Under the pieces are notes generated by a model. It saw nothing but the letters and a program-made list of their open reading frames with translations, was not told the origin of the DNA and did no database searches. From Burkholderia cepacia (GTDB taxonomy: Bacteria; Pseudomonadota; Gammaproteobacteria; Burkholderiales; Burkholderiaceae): a stretch of DNA of 64,000 nucleotides. Of this stretch, positions 46,722 through 55,600 are shown in pieces. A program made the translations under genes and the position numbers. The stretch spans positions 558,001 to 622,000 of the forward strand of contig NZ_CP013443.1 of assembly GCF_001718835.1 (NCBI RefSeq), written 5' to 3'. Each line of letters opens with the position of its first letter. The stretch's first letter is position 1.

Positions 46722-47973
46722 GCGTCGGGCGTGGTGGCGAGCGCTTCCGCCAGACTCGTCGTGCCGTCCCGGACACGCGCGAGCGCCGCGTCGCGCAGAC
46801 TGCGCACGCCTTCGCCGGCCGCATGGCGGGCGAGTTCGCCGACGCTTGCCCGGGCGACGATGCGTTCCGCCAGCCGGGGCGATACCGGCATCGTCTGATG
46901 CAGGCCGACGCGGCCGCGATAGCCGATGCCGTGGCAGGCCGAACAGCCTCGCGCGACGAACGGCCGCCATCCCGCGGCGAGCGCAGCCGGGTCGCAGCCG
47001 GCTTCGCGCAGCACGCGCGGCGGCGCGTCGGATGGCGCGCGACAAGCCGCGCAAAGACGGCGCACGAGCCGTTGCGCGGTGACGAGGTGCAGCGCGGCCG
47101 CGAGGTTGTACGGGGCGACACCGATGTCGAGCAGCCGCGCGACGGCCGCCGGCGCGTCGTTCGTGTGCAGCGTCGACAGCACGAGATGGCCGGTCTGCGC
47201 GGCCTTGATCGCGACGTCGGCCGTCTCCGCATCGCGAATCTCGCCGACCATGATGATGTCCGGATCCTGCCTCAGCAGCGCGCGCAGTGCGGTCGCGAAC
47301 GTGAGCCCCGCCTTTTCGGCGACGCCGACCTGGCTGATGCCGTCGAGCTGGATCTCGGCGGGATCCTCCACCGTGCAGACGTTGTGCGCGTCGCGATCGA
47401 GCATCTGCAGCGCGCAATAGAGCGACAGCGTCTTGCCGCTGCCGGTCGGGCCCGTGACGAGCACGAGGCCATGCGGTGCGCGTATCGCGGCTTCCATCGC
47501 GGCCGCCTGTTGCGCGTCGAAGCCGAGACGGGCGAGCGTGAGGTCGGTCGGCAGGGTTTCGAGGCGCCGCAGCACGAGCTTTTCACCGAACAACGTCGGC
47601 AGCGAACTGACCCGATAGTCGCCGCGCGTACCGCCGTCGATCGCGATGCGCAGCCTGCCGTCCTGCGGGAGCCGCCGCTCGGCGATGTCCATGCGTGCGA
47701 GCACCTTGATCCGCGTGACGAGCGCGTCGCGCAGATGAAGCGGCGGCCGCGCATGTTCGTGCAGCACGCCGTCGATGCGCAGGCGGATGCGCCAGCCGGC
47801 TTCGAACGGTTCGATGTGGATGTCGGATGCGTCGCGCACGCGGCGTGAAGCGTGTCCGTCAGCAGCCGCACGGCCGGCGCATCGTCGAGCTGGGTCGCGT
47901 CGAGCGGGCGGGAGTCGGATGAAGGCGCGGAGCCGGGAGCGGCGGGCATCCCGCCTGAAGGTGTGAACAGCAT
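46718..47973 (-). pseudogene. pilB: Type IV pilus assembly ATPase PilB/GspE family, N-terminal frameshift
   Basis: From ATG 47973 one frame reads MLFTPSGG and then DDAPAVRLLTDTLH (to residue 43), a good match to the family segment before the ATPase core. The next conserved residues, VRDASDIHIEPFEAGWRIRL, are in the other frame, so one base appears missing near 47843-47848. The core is complete: Walker A GPTGSGKTLSLY, Asp box GEIRDAETADVAI, His box STLHTNDAPAAV and a tetracysteine zinc site (CAACRA, GCSACHG). A frame open from ATG 47977 could still make a 419-residue protein with a wrong N-terminus. Even unshifted, the protein is short, lacking most of the N1 domain of PilB. Confidence 0.8.
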
Positions 47974-48056
47974 GCATGCCGGCGCGTCGGCCGCCTGGTT
48001 ACCGTGACCGTTGCATGGTCGCGCGACAGGGGCTGCGCCGGCAGTCGGCCGTTCGG

Positions 48057-49352
48057 CTAACGCGTGGCGAGGCTGCGCGCGCCGCGCGCCGGGCGCGGCT
48101 TGAAGAGCTTGACGGTGCGCACGGCCTGATCGTCGCTGCGCATCACCTCGAGCATCACGTCGCCGATTTTCAGGCACACGTCGTCTTCCGGAATTTCCTC
48201 GAGGATTTCGAGGACCAGTCCGTTCAGCGTCTTCGGCCCGTCGGTCGGCAGCTTCAGGTGCAGCCAGCGATTCAGTTCGCGCAGCGGCATGCTCGCCGAA
48301 ACGATGCATTCGCCGTTCTCGTCCCAGCCGCCCGCGCGTTCGCTGCGCGGCATCGATGTCGTGAATTCGCCGATCAGCTCCTCGATGATGTCTTCGGGCG
48401 TGACGAGCCCTTCGAGTTCGCCGTACTCGTTGACGACGAGCGCGGTCCGCTGCCGCGTTTCCTGGAAAAACTGGAGCTGCTGGACCACCGGCGTGCCCGA
48501 CGGCACGTAGTACGGCTCGGCGAGCAGCGTGCGCAGCGTCTCGCGGTCGAACTCCTGATTGTGCAGCGCGGTCAGCGTCTTGCGGACGTGCAGCACGCCG
48601 AGCACCTTGTCGATGTCGCCTTCGTAGACGACAAGCCGGTTGTGATAGCAGGTTTCGAGCTGGTGCAGGACGTCGTCGAGCGGCGCGTAGAAGTTGAGCG
48701 ACTCGATCTGGCGGCGCGGCACCATCACGTCGTCGACCGTGATGTTCTCGAGGTCGAACAGGTTGAGCAGGATGCTGCGGTGCTTGGTCGGCATGAAACT
48801 GCTCGACTCGAGCACGATGGCCCGCAGCTCGTCGGCCGACATCCGTTGGTCGCGGCCCTTCTTCGTGTTGATGCGCAGCACCCACAGCACGCCGTTCGCG
48901 AGCGCGTTGACGAACCAGACGACCGGCTTGAACACGCGCATCAGCGGCGCGATCACGAGGCTGGCGGGCAGCGCGATGCGTTCGGGGAACGTCGCGCCGA
49001 CGATCTTCGGCGCGATTTCGGCGAACACGATGATCAGGAACGCGACGATGCCGGTCGCGATCGACAGCGCGAGATTGTTGCGGCCGAACGTATGGAGCGC
49101 GAGCGACGTCGTCAGGACCGGGATGATCGTGTTGAACAGGTTGTTGCCGATCAGGATCACGCTGAGCAGCAGGTCAGTGCGCGTCAGCAGCCCCTGCGTG
49201 GTTTTCGCGCCGAGCGCGCCCTGGCCGGCGAGATGCTTCAGCCGATGGCGATTGAGCGCCATCATCGCGGTCTCGGAAATGGAAAAGAAGCTGGAACAGA
49301 GGAGAAGCAGGAAGACGGCGCCGATTTGCGCCCATAAGGGAATTTGGTCCAC
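48057..49352 (-). CDS. HlyC/CorC family CBS-domain membrane protein
   Basis: A 431-residue protein with an N-terminal DUF21 transmembrane domain (four helices, starting IPLWAQIGAVFLLLLCSSFFS), two CBS domains (about 205-330, with VDDVMVPRRQIESL) and a CorC_HlyC C-terminal domain. Members of this family are implicated in magnesium or cobalt efflux. The start is taken as GTG 49352-49350, giving the family N-terminus directly; the ribosome binding site is weak, and a longer start would run into the tRNA terminator. No neighbour clarifies its function. Confidence 0.85.
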   Translation of the reverse strand: MDQIPLWAQIGAVFLLLLCSSFFSISETAMMALNRHRLKHLAGQGALGAKTTQGLLTRTDLLLSVILIGNNLFNTIIPVLTTSLALHTFGRNNLALSIATGIVAFLIIVFAEIAPKIVGATFPERIALPASLVIAPLMRVFKPVVWFVNALANGVLWVLRINTKKGRDQRMSADELRAIVLESSSFMPTKHRSILLNLFDLENITVDDVMVPRRQIESLNFYAPLDDVLHQLETCYHNRLVVYEGDIDKVLGVLHVRKTLTALHNQEFDRETLRTLLAEPYYVPSGTPVVQQLQFFQETRQRTALVVNEYGELEGLVTPEDIIEELIGEFTTSMPRSERAGGWDENGECIVSASMPLRELNRWLHLKLPTDGPKTLNGLVLEILEEIPEDDVCLKIGDVMLEVMRSDDQAVRTVKLFKPRPARGARSLATR

Positions 49353-49453
49353 GCGTTGGAAGAGGCAGTGAAGGACAGGGATGGAGGGAATATAGCAGAG
49401 GCCGGTGGCAGGGGCGTGTCGCGCCGGCGGCACGGGTTGCGCGGCGCGCAGGC

Positions 49454-49487
49454 AAAAAAAAACCGTGCACATGGTGCACGGTTTTTT
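49454..49487 (-). terminator. Terminator of tRNA-Pro (bidirectional symmetry)
   Basis: CCGTGCAC ATG GTGCACGG is a perfect 8-bp stem extended by a T run on one side and an A run on the other. It stands 7 bp beyond the 3' end of the minus-strand tRNA. Confidence 0.9.
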
Positions 49488-49494
49488 CAAAATC

Positions 49495-49571
49495 TGGTCG
49501 GGGTGAGAGGATTCGAACCTCCGGCCTCTACGTCCCGAACGTAGCGCTCTACCAGGCTAAGCTACACCCCG
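49495..49571 (-). tRNA. tRNA-Pro (CGG)
   Basis: On the minus strand the sequence starts CGGGGTGTAGCTTAGCC, has the anticodon CGG in loop TTCGGGA, T-arm GGTTCGAATCC and acceptor CACCCCG with encoded ACCA. The length is 77 nt. A TATAAA lies a few bases before its 5' end. It is a solitary tRNA gene between the CBS protein and the prenyl synthase, flanked by AT-rich sequence, a kind of site often used by integrating elements, though none is present. Confidence 0.96.
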
Positions 49572-49706
49572 ATTTATACTCTTCCGATTTCGCTGTCTTC
49601 TTCAAGATCGCTGCGTCGTCGAGCAAGAACATAACTATAACAGCGCTTTTTCTGAAATGGAATACCTTGGTGAAAATATTTTTTGAATCGTGTGTCCGCA
49701 GCGCGC

Positions 49707-50702
49707 TCAGGACTGCCGCGACGTCGAGTAAGCGCACAGCGCGAGCAGGCTTTCCTTGTAGATCGAATCGGGGAATGCGGCGATCGCTGCCGCTGCCGCC
49801 TGCGCTTCCTGGCGCGCGCATTCGAGCGTGTGATCCAGTGCGCCCGAGCGCGTGATTGCTTCGAAAATCGTGTCGAAGCGATCGGTGCCGCCCTGTTCGA
49901 TCGCCTCGCGTGCCAGCGCTGCCTGCTCGGGCGTGCCGCGCTCGATCAGATAGATCAGCGGCAGTGTCGGCTTGCCTTCGCGGAGATCGTCGCCGGCATT
50001 CTTGCCCATTGCCTCGACGGTGCCCGCGTAGTCGAGCCAGTCGTCCATGATCTGGAATGCGGTGCCGATCCGGCGGCCGTATTCGGCGGCGGCGGCCTCG
50101 GTCGGCGCATCGGCGCCCGCGAGCACCGCGCCCAGGCGTGCCGATGCCTCGAACAGCTTGGCCGTCTTGTAGCGGATCACCTGCATGTAGCGCGTTTCGT
50201 CGACGTCCGCGTCGTGCATGTTGAGGAGCTGCAGCACCTCGCCTTCGGAAATGATCGTCGTCGCTTCGGACAGGATCTCCATCACGCGCATCTTGCCGAC
50301 GCCCACCATCATTTCGAACGAGCGCGAATAGAGGTAGTCGCCTACCAGCACGCTCGCCGCGTTGCCGAACAGCGCATTGGCGGTCTGGCGGCCGCGGCGC
50401 AGTTCGGATTCGTCGACGACGTCGTCGTGCAGCAGCGTGGCCGTGTGGATGAACTCGACGACGGCGGCCAGCACGTGCCGCTGGTGCGACGTCTCGCCGA
50501 GTGCGCCGGCGACGAGCAGCAGCAACGCCGGGCGCAGCCGCTTGCCGCCCGCGCCGATGATGTACTCGGCGATCTGGTTGATCAACAGCACGTCGGACGC
50601 GAGGCTTTGCCGGATAACGCGATTCACCTGCTCCATGTCGCTGGTGATCGGAGCGAGCAGGTGGGCGGCGCTGAGGGTGGGGGAGGCGGTGGACGACGAC
50701 AT
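49707..50702 (-). CDS. ispB: Polyprenyl (octaprenyl) diphosphate synthase
   Basis: A 331-residue trans-prenyltransferase that makes the side chain of ubiquinone. The first Asp-rich motif is LLHDDVVDESELRRG (about 91-105) and the second DDWLDYAGTVEAMGKNAGDD, with GGKRLRPAL near the N-terminus. The chain length (probably C40) is inferred from the family, since small residues upstream of the first DDxxD set it. It is divergent from rplU, the standard arrangement in proteobacteria. Confidence 0.93.
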   Translation of the reverse strand: MSSSTASPTLSAAHLLAPITSDMEQVNRVIRQSLASDVLLINQIAEYIIGAGGKRLRPALLLLVAGALGETSHQRHVLAAVVEFIHTATLLHDDVVDESELRRGRQTANALFGNAASVLVGDYLYSRSFEMMVGVGKMRVMEILSEATTIISEGEVLQLLNMHDADVDETRYMQVIRYKTAKLFEASARLGAVLAGADAPTEAAAAEYGRRIGTAFQIMDDWLDYAGTVEAMGKNAGDDLREGKPTLPLIYLIERGTPEQAALAREAIEQGGTDRFDTIFEAITRSGALDHTLECARQEAQAAAAAIAAFPDSIYKESLLALCAYSTSRQS

Positions 50703-50828
50703 GATGATGGAATTGGGTGATGCGGCGGATTATAAGTCGAATCCGCCGCATCCCGGTCTGTCGCGCGCGCCGCGGGCACGATTTTGGCCATCCGGCCGAG
50801 GGAACGGCGCGGCAATCGTCGATCGGTT

Positions 50829-50857
50829 TTGACTTCGGTGCTAACCCCATGTATAAT
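50829..50857 (+). promoter_or_regulatory. rplU-rpmA promoter
   Basis: TTGACT (50829-50834) and TATAAT (50852-50857) with a 17-bp spacer, near perfect for the housekeeping sigma factor. The start codon of rplU is 56 bp beyond the -10. Confidence 0.85.
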
Positions 50858-50863
50858 CACGTG

Positions 50864-50888
50864 TTTTCCGCGCGTGGTGTGCGGAAAA
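50864..50888 (+). promoter_or_regulatory. Hairpin in the rplU leader
   Basis: TTTTCCGC pairs with GCGGAAAA across a 9-nt GC-rich loop, right at the expected start of the mRNA and 24 bp before the rplU start codon. It has no T tract. It could be an r-protein binding leader or a 5' stabiliser; neither is shown. Confidence 0.4.
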
Positions 50889-50912
50889 ATTGGATCCAGA
50901 GTGAGGTTCTCA

Positions 50913-51224
50913 ATGTACGCGGTCATAAAAACCGGCGGCAAGCAGTACAAGGTTGCCGTTGGCGAAAAACTCAAAGTAGAACAGATACCGGCTGACATTG
51001 ACGCTGAAATCACGCTCGACCAGGTTCTCGCAGTGGGCGAAGGCGAATCGATTAAGTTCGGTACGCCGCTGGTCAGTGGGGCTTCCGTCAAGGCCACCGT
51101 TGTGTCGCACGGTCGTCATGCCAAGGTCACCATCTTCAAGATGCGTCGCCGGAAGCACTACCAAAAGCACGGCGGCCACCGCCAGAACTACACTGAGCTG
51201 CGCATCGACGCGATCAACGCGTAA
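50913..51224 (+). CDS. rplU: 50S ribosomal protein L21
   Basis: A 103-residue ribosomal protein. MYAVIKTGGKQYKVAVGEKL is the family N-terminus, and FKMRRRKHYQKHGGHRQNYT the RNA-binding C-terminal part. The ATG at 50913 follows GTGAGGTTCTCA. It leads an operon with rpmA and probably obg. Confidence 0.97.
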   Translation: MYAVIKTGGKQYKVAVGEKLKVEQIPADIDAEITLDQVLAVGEGESIKFGTPLVSGASVKATVVSHGRHAKVTIFKMRRRKHYQKHGGHRQNYTELRIDAINA

Positions 51225-51248
51225 GCGCCTCGGTAAAGGAGCAATCAG

Positions 51249-51512
51249 ATGGCACACAAAAAGGCAGGCGGCTCTTCCCGGAACGGCCGCGACTCCGAGT
51301 CGAAACGTCTCGGCGTGAAAGTGTACGGCGGCCAGGCAATCAATGCCGGCGGCATCATCGTGCGTCAGCGCGGTACGCGCATGCACGCAGGCGAGAACGT
51401 CGGCATGGGCAAGGATCACACCCTGTTCGCGCTGGTCGACGGTCACGTCAAGTTCGCGACGAAGGGCGCGGACAAGAAGCATCTGGTCATCGTCGTCCCG
51501 GCGGCTGCCTAA
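51249..51512 (+). CDS. rpmA: 50S ribosomal protein L27
   Basis: An 87-residue protein, [19 protein letters not shown], that reaches the peptidyl transferase centre with its N-terminus. No N-terminal cleavage extension of the Firmicutes type is present. It lies 24 bp after rplU with AAAGGAG upstream. Confidence 0.97.
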
Positions 51513-51540
51513 GTTCAGGCACCCACGGGCTTCGTAGCCG

Positions 51541-51573
51541 AAAGGCCCCGCAGTCTTCGCGGGGCCTTTTTTT
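51541..51573 (+). terminator. rpmA terminator
   Basis: AAAGGCCCCGC and GCGGGGCCTTT form an 11-bp perfect stem with a 7-nt loop, followed by TTTT. It separates the ribosomal genes from obg, so obg needs read-through or its own promoter. Confidence 0.92.
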
Positions 51574-51700
51574 ATTTGGCCGCCGGGCGCATGCGCGTTC
51601 CGGCGACCGTTGCGCAACCGGCGTACGATCGGCCGAACGGCAGATTGTTCAAGCGCGCCGGCGCGCGGCACAATAGCGGAAATACTGGGCGGAGTGACGA

Positions 51701-52813
51701 ATGAAGTTCATTGACGAAGCACGAATCGAAGTCATCGCCGGCGACGGAGGCGATGGCAGTGCGTCGATGCGCCGCGAGAAATTCGTCCCGTTCGGCGGGC
51801 CGGACGGCGGCGACGGCGGTCGGGGCGGCAGCGTGTACGCGATCGCCGACCGCAACATCAACACGCTGATCGACTACCGTTACGCGAAGAAGCATCTGGC
51901 GCGCAACGGCGAAAACGGGCGAGGCTCGGATTGCTACGGCAAGGGCGGCGACGACGTCACGCTGCGCATGCCGGTCGGCACGATCATCAGCGACATGGAT
52001 ACCGGCGAGCTGATCGCCGACCTGACCGAGCACGACCAGCAGGTGATGCTTGCGCAGGGCGGTGCCGGCGGGCTCGGCAACCTGCATTTCAAGTCGAGCA
52101 CGAACCGCGCGCCGCGCCAGAAGACGGACGGCAAGCCCGGCGAGCGTCGCATGCTGAAGCTCGAGCTGAAGGTGCTCGCCGATGTCGGCCTGCTCGGCAT
52201 GCCGAACGCAGGCAAGTCGACGTTCATCTCGTCGGTGTCGAATGCGCGGCCGAAGATCGCCGACTACCCGTTCACGACGCTTGCGCCGAATCTCGGCGTG
52301 GTGCGGGTCGGCCCGAGCAAGAGCTTCGTGATTGCCGACATCCCGGGGCTGATCGAGGGCGCCGCCGAAGGCGCGGGCCTCGGCCATCAATTCCTGCGCC
52401 ACCTGCAGCGCACCGGCGTGCTGCTGCACCTGGTCGATCTCGCGCCGTTCGACGAAAGCGTCGATCCGGTTGCGGAAGCGACGGCGATCGTCGGCGAACT
52501 GCGCAAGTACGACGAGGCGCTCTACGAGAAGCCGCGCTGGCTCGTGCTCAACAAGCTCGACATGGTGCCGGAAGACGAGCGCGAGGCGCGCGTCGCGGAT
52601 TTCCTCGAGCGCTTCGAGTGGGACGGCCCGGTGTTCGAGATCTCGGCACTGACGGGCCAGGGCTGTGAAGCACTGTGCTACGCGATCTACGACTACCTCT
52701 CCGAACATTCGGACGCGCATCGCGCGGCGGAGGCGGAAGATCTCGCGGCGGACGTACGTTTCCGCGACACGCCCGCGCGCGACGGGCAGACGGCATCGGA
52801 CGCCGACGCCTGA
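51701..52813 (+). CDS. obg: GTPase Obg/CgtA
   Basis: A 370-residue GTPase of 50S ribosome assembly and stress response. The N-terminal Obg domain is glycine-rich (EVIAGDGGDGSASMRREKF to about residue 158). The G domain has G1 GMPNAGKSTF (about 166-175), G2 and G3 YPFTTLAPNLGVV and IADIPGLIEGAAEGAGLG, and G4 VLNKLDMV. A short acidic tail follows. The ATG at 51701 gives MKFIDEARIEV, the family start. Confidence 0.96.
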   Translation: MKFIDEARIEVIAGDGGDGSASMRREKFVPFGGPDGGDGGRGGSVYAIADRNINTLIDYRYAKKHLARNGENGRGSDCYGKGGDDVTLRMPVGTIISDMDTGELIADLTEHDQQVMLAQGGAGGLGNLHFKSSTNRAPRQKTDGKPGERRMLKLELKVLADVGLLGMPNAGKSTFISSVSNARPKIADYPFTTLAPNLGVVRVGPSKSFVIADIPGLIEGAAEGAGLGHQFLRHLQRTGVLLHLVDLAPFDESVDPVAEATAIVGELRKYDEALYEKPRWLVLNKLDMVPEDEREARVADFLERFEWDGPVFEISALTGQGCEALCYAIYDYLSEHSDAHRAAEAEDLAADVRFRDTPARDGQTASDADA

Positions 52814-52903
52814 GCGGCGGGTGCGCGCCGGGCGCGAGCCGCCCGGCGCCGGCGTTCAGTCGCGCCCGGCCGGGCAGGCATCAGATACAGGAGACAGTGC
52901 AGG

Positions 52904-54022
52904 ATGCGTTCGATCATCGCGGATTCGAAGCGATTGGTGGTGAAGGTGGGCTCCAGCCTCGTGACCAACGACGGCAAGGGGCTCGATCATGCTGCAATCG
53001 GCCGCTGGGCGGCCCAGATCGCCGCGCTGCGCGCCCAGGGCAAGGAAGTCGTGCTCGTCAGCTCGGGCGCGATTGCCGAAGGGATGCAGCGGCTCGGCTG
53101 GAGCAAGCGGCCGCGGGAAATCGACGAGTTGCAGGCGGCCGCTGCAGTCGGCCAGATGGGGCTCGCGCAGGTCTACGAGAGCCGCTTCACCGAACACGAC
53201 ATCCGCACCGCGCAGATCCTGCTGACGCATGCCGACCTGGCGGACCGCGAGCGCTACCTGAATGCGCGATCGACGCTGCTGACGCTGCTGCGGCTCGGCG
53301 TCGTACCGATCATCAACGAGAACGACACGGTCGTCACCGATGAAATCAAGTTCGGCGACAACGACACGCTCGGCGCGCTCGTTGCAAACCTGATCGAGGG
53401 CGATGCGCTGATCATCCTGACCGACCAGTCGGGGCTGTTTACGGCCGATCCGCGCAAGGATCCGAACGCGACGCTCGTCGCGGAAGCGAATGCGGGCGCG
53501 CCGGAACTCGAGGCGATGGCGGGCGGTGCGGGCTCGAGCCTTGGTCGCGGCGGGATGCTGACGAAGATCCTCGCGGCGAAGCGCGCGGCGCACAGCGGCG
53601 CGAATACGGTGATCGCGAGCGGCCGGGAGTCCGACGTGCTCGTGCGTCTGGCGGCCGGCGAGGCGATCGGCACGCAACTGATCGCACGTACCGCGCGGAT
53701 GGCTGCACGCAAGCAGTGGATGGCCGATCACCTGCAGGTGCGCGGCCATGTCGTGATCGATGCGGGTGCGGTCGAGAAACTGACGGCCGGCGGCAAGAGC
53801 CTGCTGCCGATCGGCGTGACCGACGTACAGGGCGCGTTCGCGCGCGGCGAAGTCATCGCGTGTGTCGGCCCCGACGGGCGCGAAGTGGCGCGCGGGCTCA
53901 CGAACTACAGCAGCGCGGAGACGAAACTGATTCACCGCAAGCCGAGCGGCGAGATCGAATCCGTGCTCGGCTACATGCTGGAGCCCGAACTGATCCATCG
54001 CGACAACCTGGTGCTGGTGTGA
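52904..54022 (+). CDS. proB: Glutamate 5-kinase ProB
   Basis: A 372-residue kinase for the first step of proline synthesis. The amino-acid kinase domain (about 1-255) has VVKVGSSLVTNDGKG, VSSGAIAEGMQRLG, NENDTVVTDEIKFGDNDTLGA and GRGGMLTKILAAKRAAHSGA. A C-terminal PUA domain (about 275-365) follows. A strong terminator lies 30 bp after the stop. It is in the usual obg-proB order. Confidence 0.96.
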   Translation: MRSIIADSKRLVVKVGSSLVTNDGKGLDHAAIGRWAAQIAALRAQGKEVVLVSSGAIAEGMQRLGWSKRPREIDELQAAAAVGQMGLAQVYESRFTEHDIRTAQILLTHADLADRERYLNARSTLLTLLRLGVVPIINENDTVVTDEIKFGDNDTLGALVANLIEGDALIILTDQSGLFTADPRKDPNATLVAEANAGAPELEAMAGGAGSSLGRGGMLTKILAAKRAAHSGANTVIASGRESDVLVRLAAGEAIGTQLIARTARMAARKQWMADHLQVRGHVVIDAGAVEKLTAGGKSLLPIGVTDVQGAFARGEVIACVGPDGREVARGLTNYSSAETKLIHRKPSGEIESVLGYMLEPELIHRDNLVLV

Positions 54023-54051
54023 CCCGTCCGGTCCGGTGATCGTCGATATGC

Positions 54052-54076
54052 AAAAGCCCTCGTGACGAGGGCTTTT
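54052..54076. terminator. Bidirectional terminator after proB
   Basis: AAAAGCCCTCG TGA CGAGGGCTTTT is a perfect 11-bp inverted repeat between the converging proB and CNP1-like genes, with A and T tracts serving either strand. Confidence 0.92.
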
Positions 54077-54104
54077 GCTTTTCGGCTTCGGCCGGCCGGC
54101 GCGA

Positions 54105-54662
54105 TCAGCGCAACTGGCTCATCGCGGTGCGGTGAAACCGGATGTTCTCCAGGATCTGCCGGGTCGAGCCTTGCGGCATCTTGTTCGCGCAGAAGTAATC
54201 CTGATACAGCGCCGAGTGGTAGGCATTCAGCTCGCCGTTCTCGATGCGCTGCCAATCGTTCTCGACCGTGCGATCCCAGCCGTCGTGGTCCGAATTCAGA
54301 CCGGCATACTGGCGCCATTCGTAGGTGTCGCAGCGGATGCCTTCGTAGTTCACGTTGCGCGCGCCGGCCGGGCTCGTGACGACGACCGCGTAGCGCACGA
54401 CGCCGTCGGTGCCGACCGCGAGCGACTTCGCATCGACGAAGAACTTGAGCGGCGTGTTCTGCGATACGTTGAACGGCAGCAGGTCGCTTGCCTGCGGCAG
54501 CGGCGGCAGCGAGTCGACCGTGTTTTCCTTCCAGGTACCCTGGCGGTCCAGCAGATACACGAACTCGCTGTCATCCTTGTTGGTCGGCGTCTTCGAATTC
54601 GCGCAACCTGCCAGCGCGGCCACCGCGGCAATCGATGCGAGCGCGAGAGCAATCGCTTTCAA
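54105..54662 (-). CDS. CNP1-like family lipoprotein
   Basis: A 185-residue predicted lipoprotein. The most likely start is a TTG at 54662-54660, six bases after GAGGAA; it gives a signal peptide KAIALALASIAAVAALAGC with the lipobox LAGC at about 17-20. The mature part has the CNP1-family pattern (FVDAKSLAVGTDGVVRYAVVV, IRCDTYEWRQYA, CANKMPQG). The function of this betaproteobacterial family is unknown. It lies on the minus strand downstream of rppH. Confidence 0.82.
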   Translation of the reverse strand: MKAIALALASIAAVAALAGCANSKTPTNKDDSEFVYLLDRQGTWKENTVDSLPPLPQASDLLPFNVSQNTPLKFFVDAKSLAVGTDGVVRYAVVVTSPAGARNVNYEGIRCDTYEWRQYAGLNSDHDGWDRTVENDWQRIENGELNAYHSALYQDYFCANKMPQGSTRQILENIRFHRTAMSQLR

Positions 54663-54676
54663 TATGCATTCCTCGT

Positions 54677-54707
54677 AAAAAAAGGGCGCGACACCAAGGT
54701 CGCGCCC
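54677..54707 (-). terminator. rppH terminator
   Basis: On the minus strand GGGCGCGAC pairs with GTCGCGCCC around a 6-nt loop and runs into TTTTTTT. It lies 20 bp beyond the rppH stop and ends immediately before the ribosome binding site of the CNP1-like gene, so that gene may be expressed only by read-through or from a promoter inside rppH. Confidence 0.85.
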
Positions 54708-54726
54708 GGTCATGCAGTTCGATTCG

Positions 54727-55374
54727 TCACTTGCCGACGATCACGCGGGGCGGCATCTCGTCGAGCGTGCTCGCTTCCACTTCGATCTCCGAACAGACTA
54801 CCGATGTGTCGACAATCGTCAGCGTCTGCTGGGGCTGCGATTCCACGACGCGCGGATAGCGCGACAGACGCGGCCCACGCGGCTTCTCGGCTCGCTGCGC
54901 CGGGCGGCGCAGGAAGCGCGACAGTTCCGTCAGCGCCAACTGATAGACATCCCGCTTGAACTCGATCACCGCATCGAGCGGCACCCAGTACTCGTTCCAG
55001 CGCCACGCATCGAACTCCGGGTGGTCGGTCGCGCGCAAGCAAATGTCGCAATCGCGTCCAACCATCCGCAGCAGGAACCAGATCTGCTTCTGGCCGCGGT
55101 AATGACCGCGTACTTCGCGTTTGATGAACTTGTCAGGCACCTCATAACGCAACCAGTCGCGAGTGCGGCCGATTATCTTGACGTGTTCCGGATGCAGGCC
55201 CGTTTCCTCGTGCAGTTCCCGGTACATCGCCTGCATGGGGGTCTCGCCGTACTTGATCCCCCCTTGAGGAAACTGCCAGGAATGCTCGCGGAGCCGCTTG
55301 CCCCAAAACACCTCGTTGCGCGCGTTCAAGAGGATGATGCCGACGTTCGGGCGAAAGCCTTCACGATCCAGCAT
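54727..55374 (-). CDS. rppH: RNA pyrophosphohydrolase RppH (Nudix)
   Basis: A 215-residue Nudix enzyme that removes pyrophosphate from mRNA 5' ends and so triggers RNase E decay. MLDREGFRPNVGIILLNARN is the RppH start, and the Nudix box GGIKYGETPMQAMYRELHEETGL is complete. The stretch RYEVPDKFIKREVRGHYRGQKQIWF is typical. The C-terminus beyond 160 is longer than in E. coli (176 in all). Start ATG 55374-55372 has GGTGG upstream. It is divergent from proS. Confidence 0.94.
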   Translation of the reverse strand: MLDREGFRPNVGIILLNARNEVFWGKRLREHSWQFPQGGIKYGETPMQAMYRELHEETGLHPEHVKIIGRTRDWLRYEVPDKFIKREVRGHYRGQKQIWFLLRMVGRDCDICLRATDHPEFDAWRWNEYWVPLDAVIEFKRDVYQLALTELSRFLRRPAQRAEKPRGPRLSRYPRVVESQPQQTLTIVDTSVVCSEIEVEASTLDEMPPRVIVGK

Positions 55375-55514
55375 ACAACCACCTTCGAATCCTTTAAAAT
55401 TGCTTTGATTATAAACAGATAACGGGCGCTGCGCACCGTGGCGGAGCGAATCCGCGCGGGGCACACCGACTGAATTGTCCCTGATTAGTCTGCTACGTCA
55501 TCTGCGCCATCGTC

Positions 55515-55534
55515 GTCCATTGCCGTCCATTGCC
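55515..55534. repeat. Two tandem 10-bp repeats upstream of proS
   Basis: GTCCATTGCC occurs twice without a gap in the rppH-proS intergenic region. It is short and its significance is unknown. Confidence 0.5.
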
Positions 55535-55573
55535 GTTCGCCGCGCGCAGCTTTTTCACCTTGAAACTTTTTCG

Positions 55574-55600
55574 GGCGCCCCGCCTGGGGGCGCCGTTTTT
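55574..55600 (+). promoter_or_regulatory. Terminator-like hairpin in the proS leader
   Basis: GGCGCCCC pairs with GGGGCGCC around GCCTG and is followed by GTTTTT, only 13 bp before the proS ATG. A terminator in this place could attenuate proS transcription. It may also have only a structural role. Confidence 0.5.

Noticed and set aside
44031..46898. A 955-codon open frame antisense to coaE, pilD and pilC
   Set aside because: It crosses three recognised genes on the other strand and has a low-complexity composition; no family resemblance is visible.
49495..49706. tRNA-Pro with AT-rich flank as a possible attachment site of an integrated element
   Set aside because: No integrase, direct repeat of the tRNA end or foreign gene is present; ispB and the CBS-protein gene flank it as ordinary core genes.
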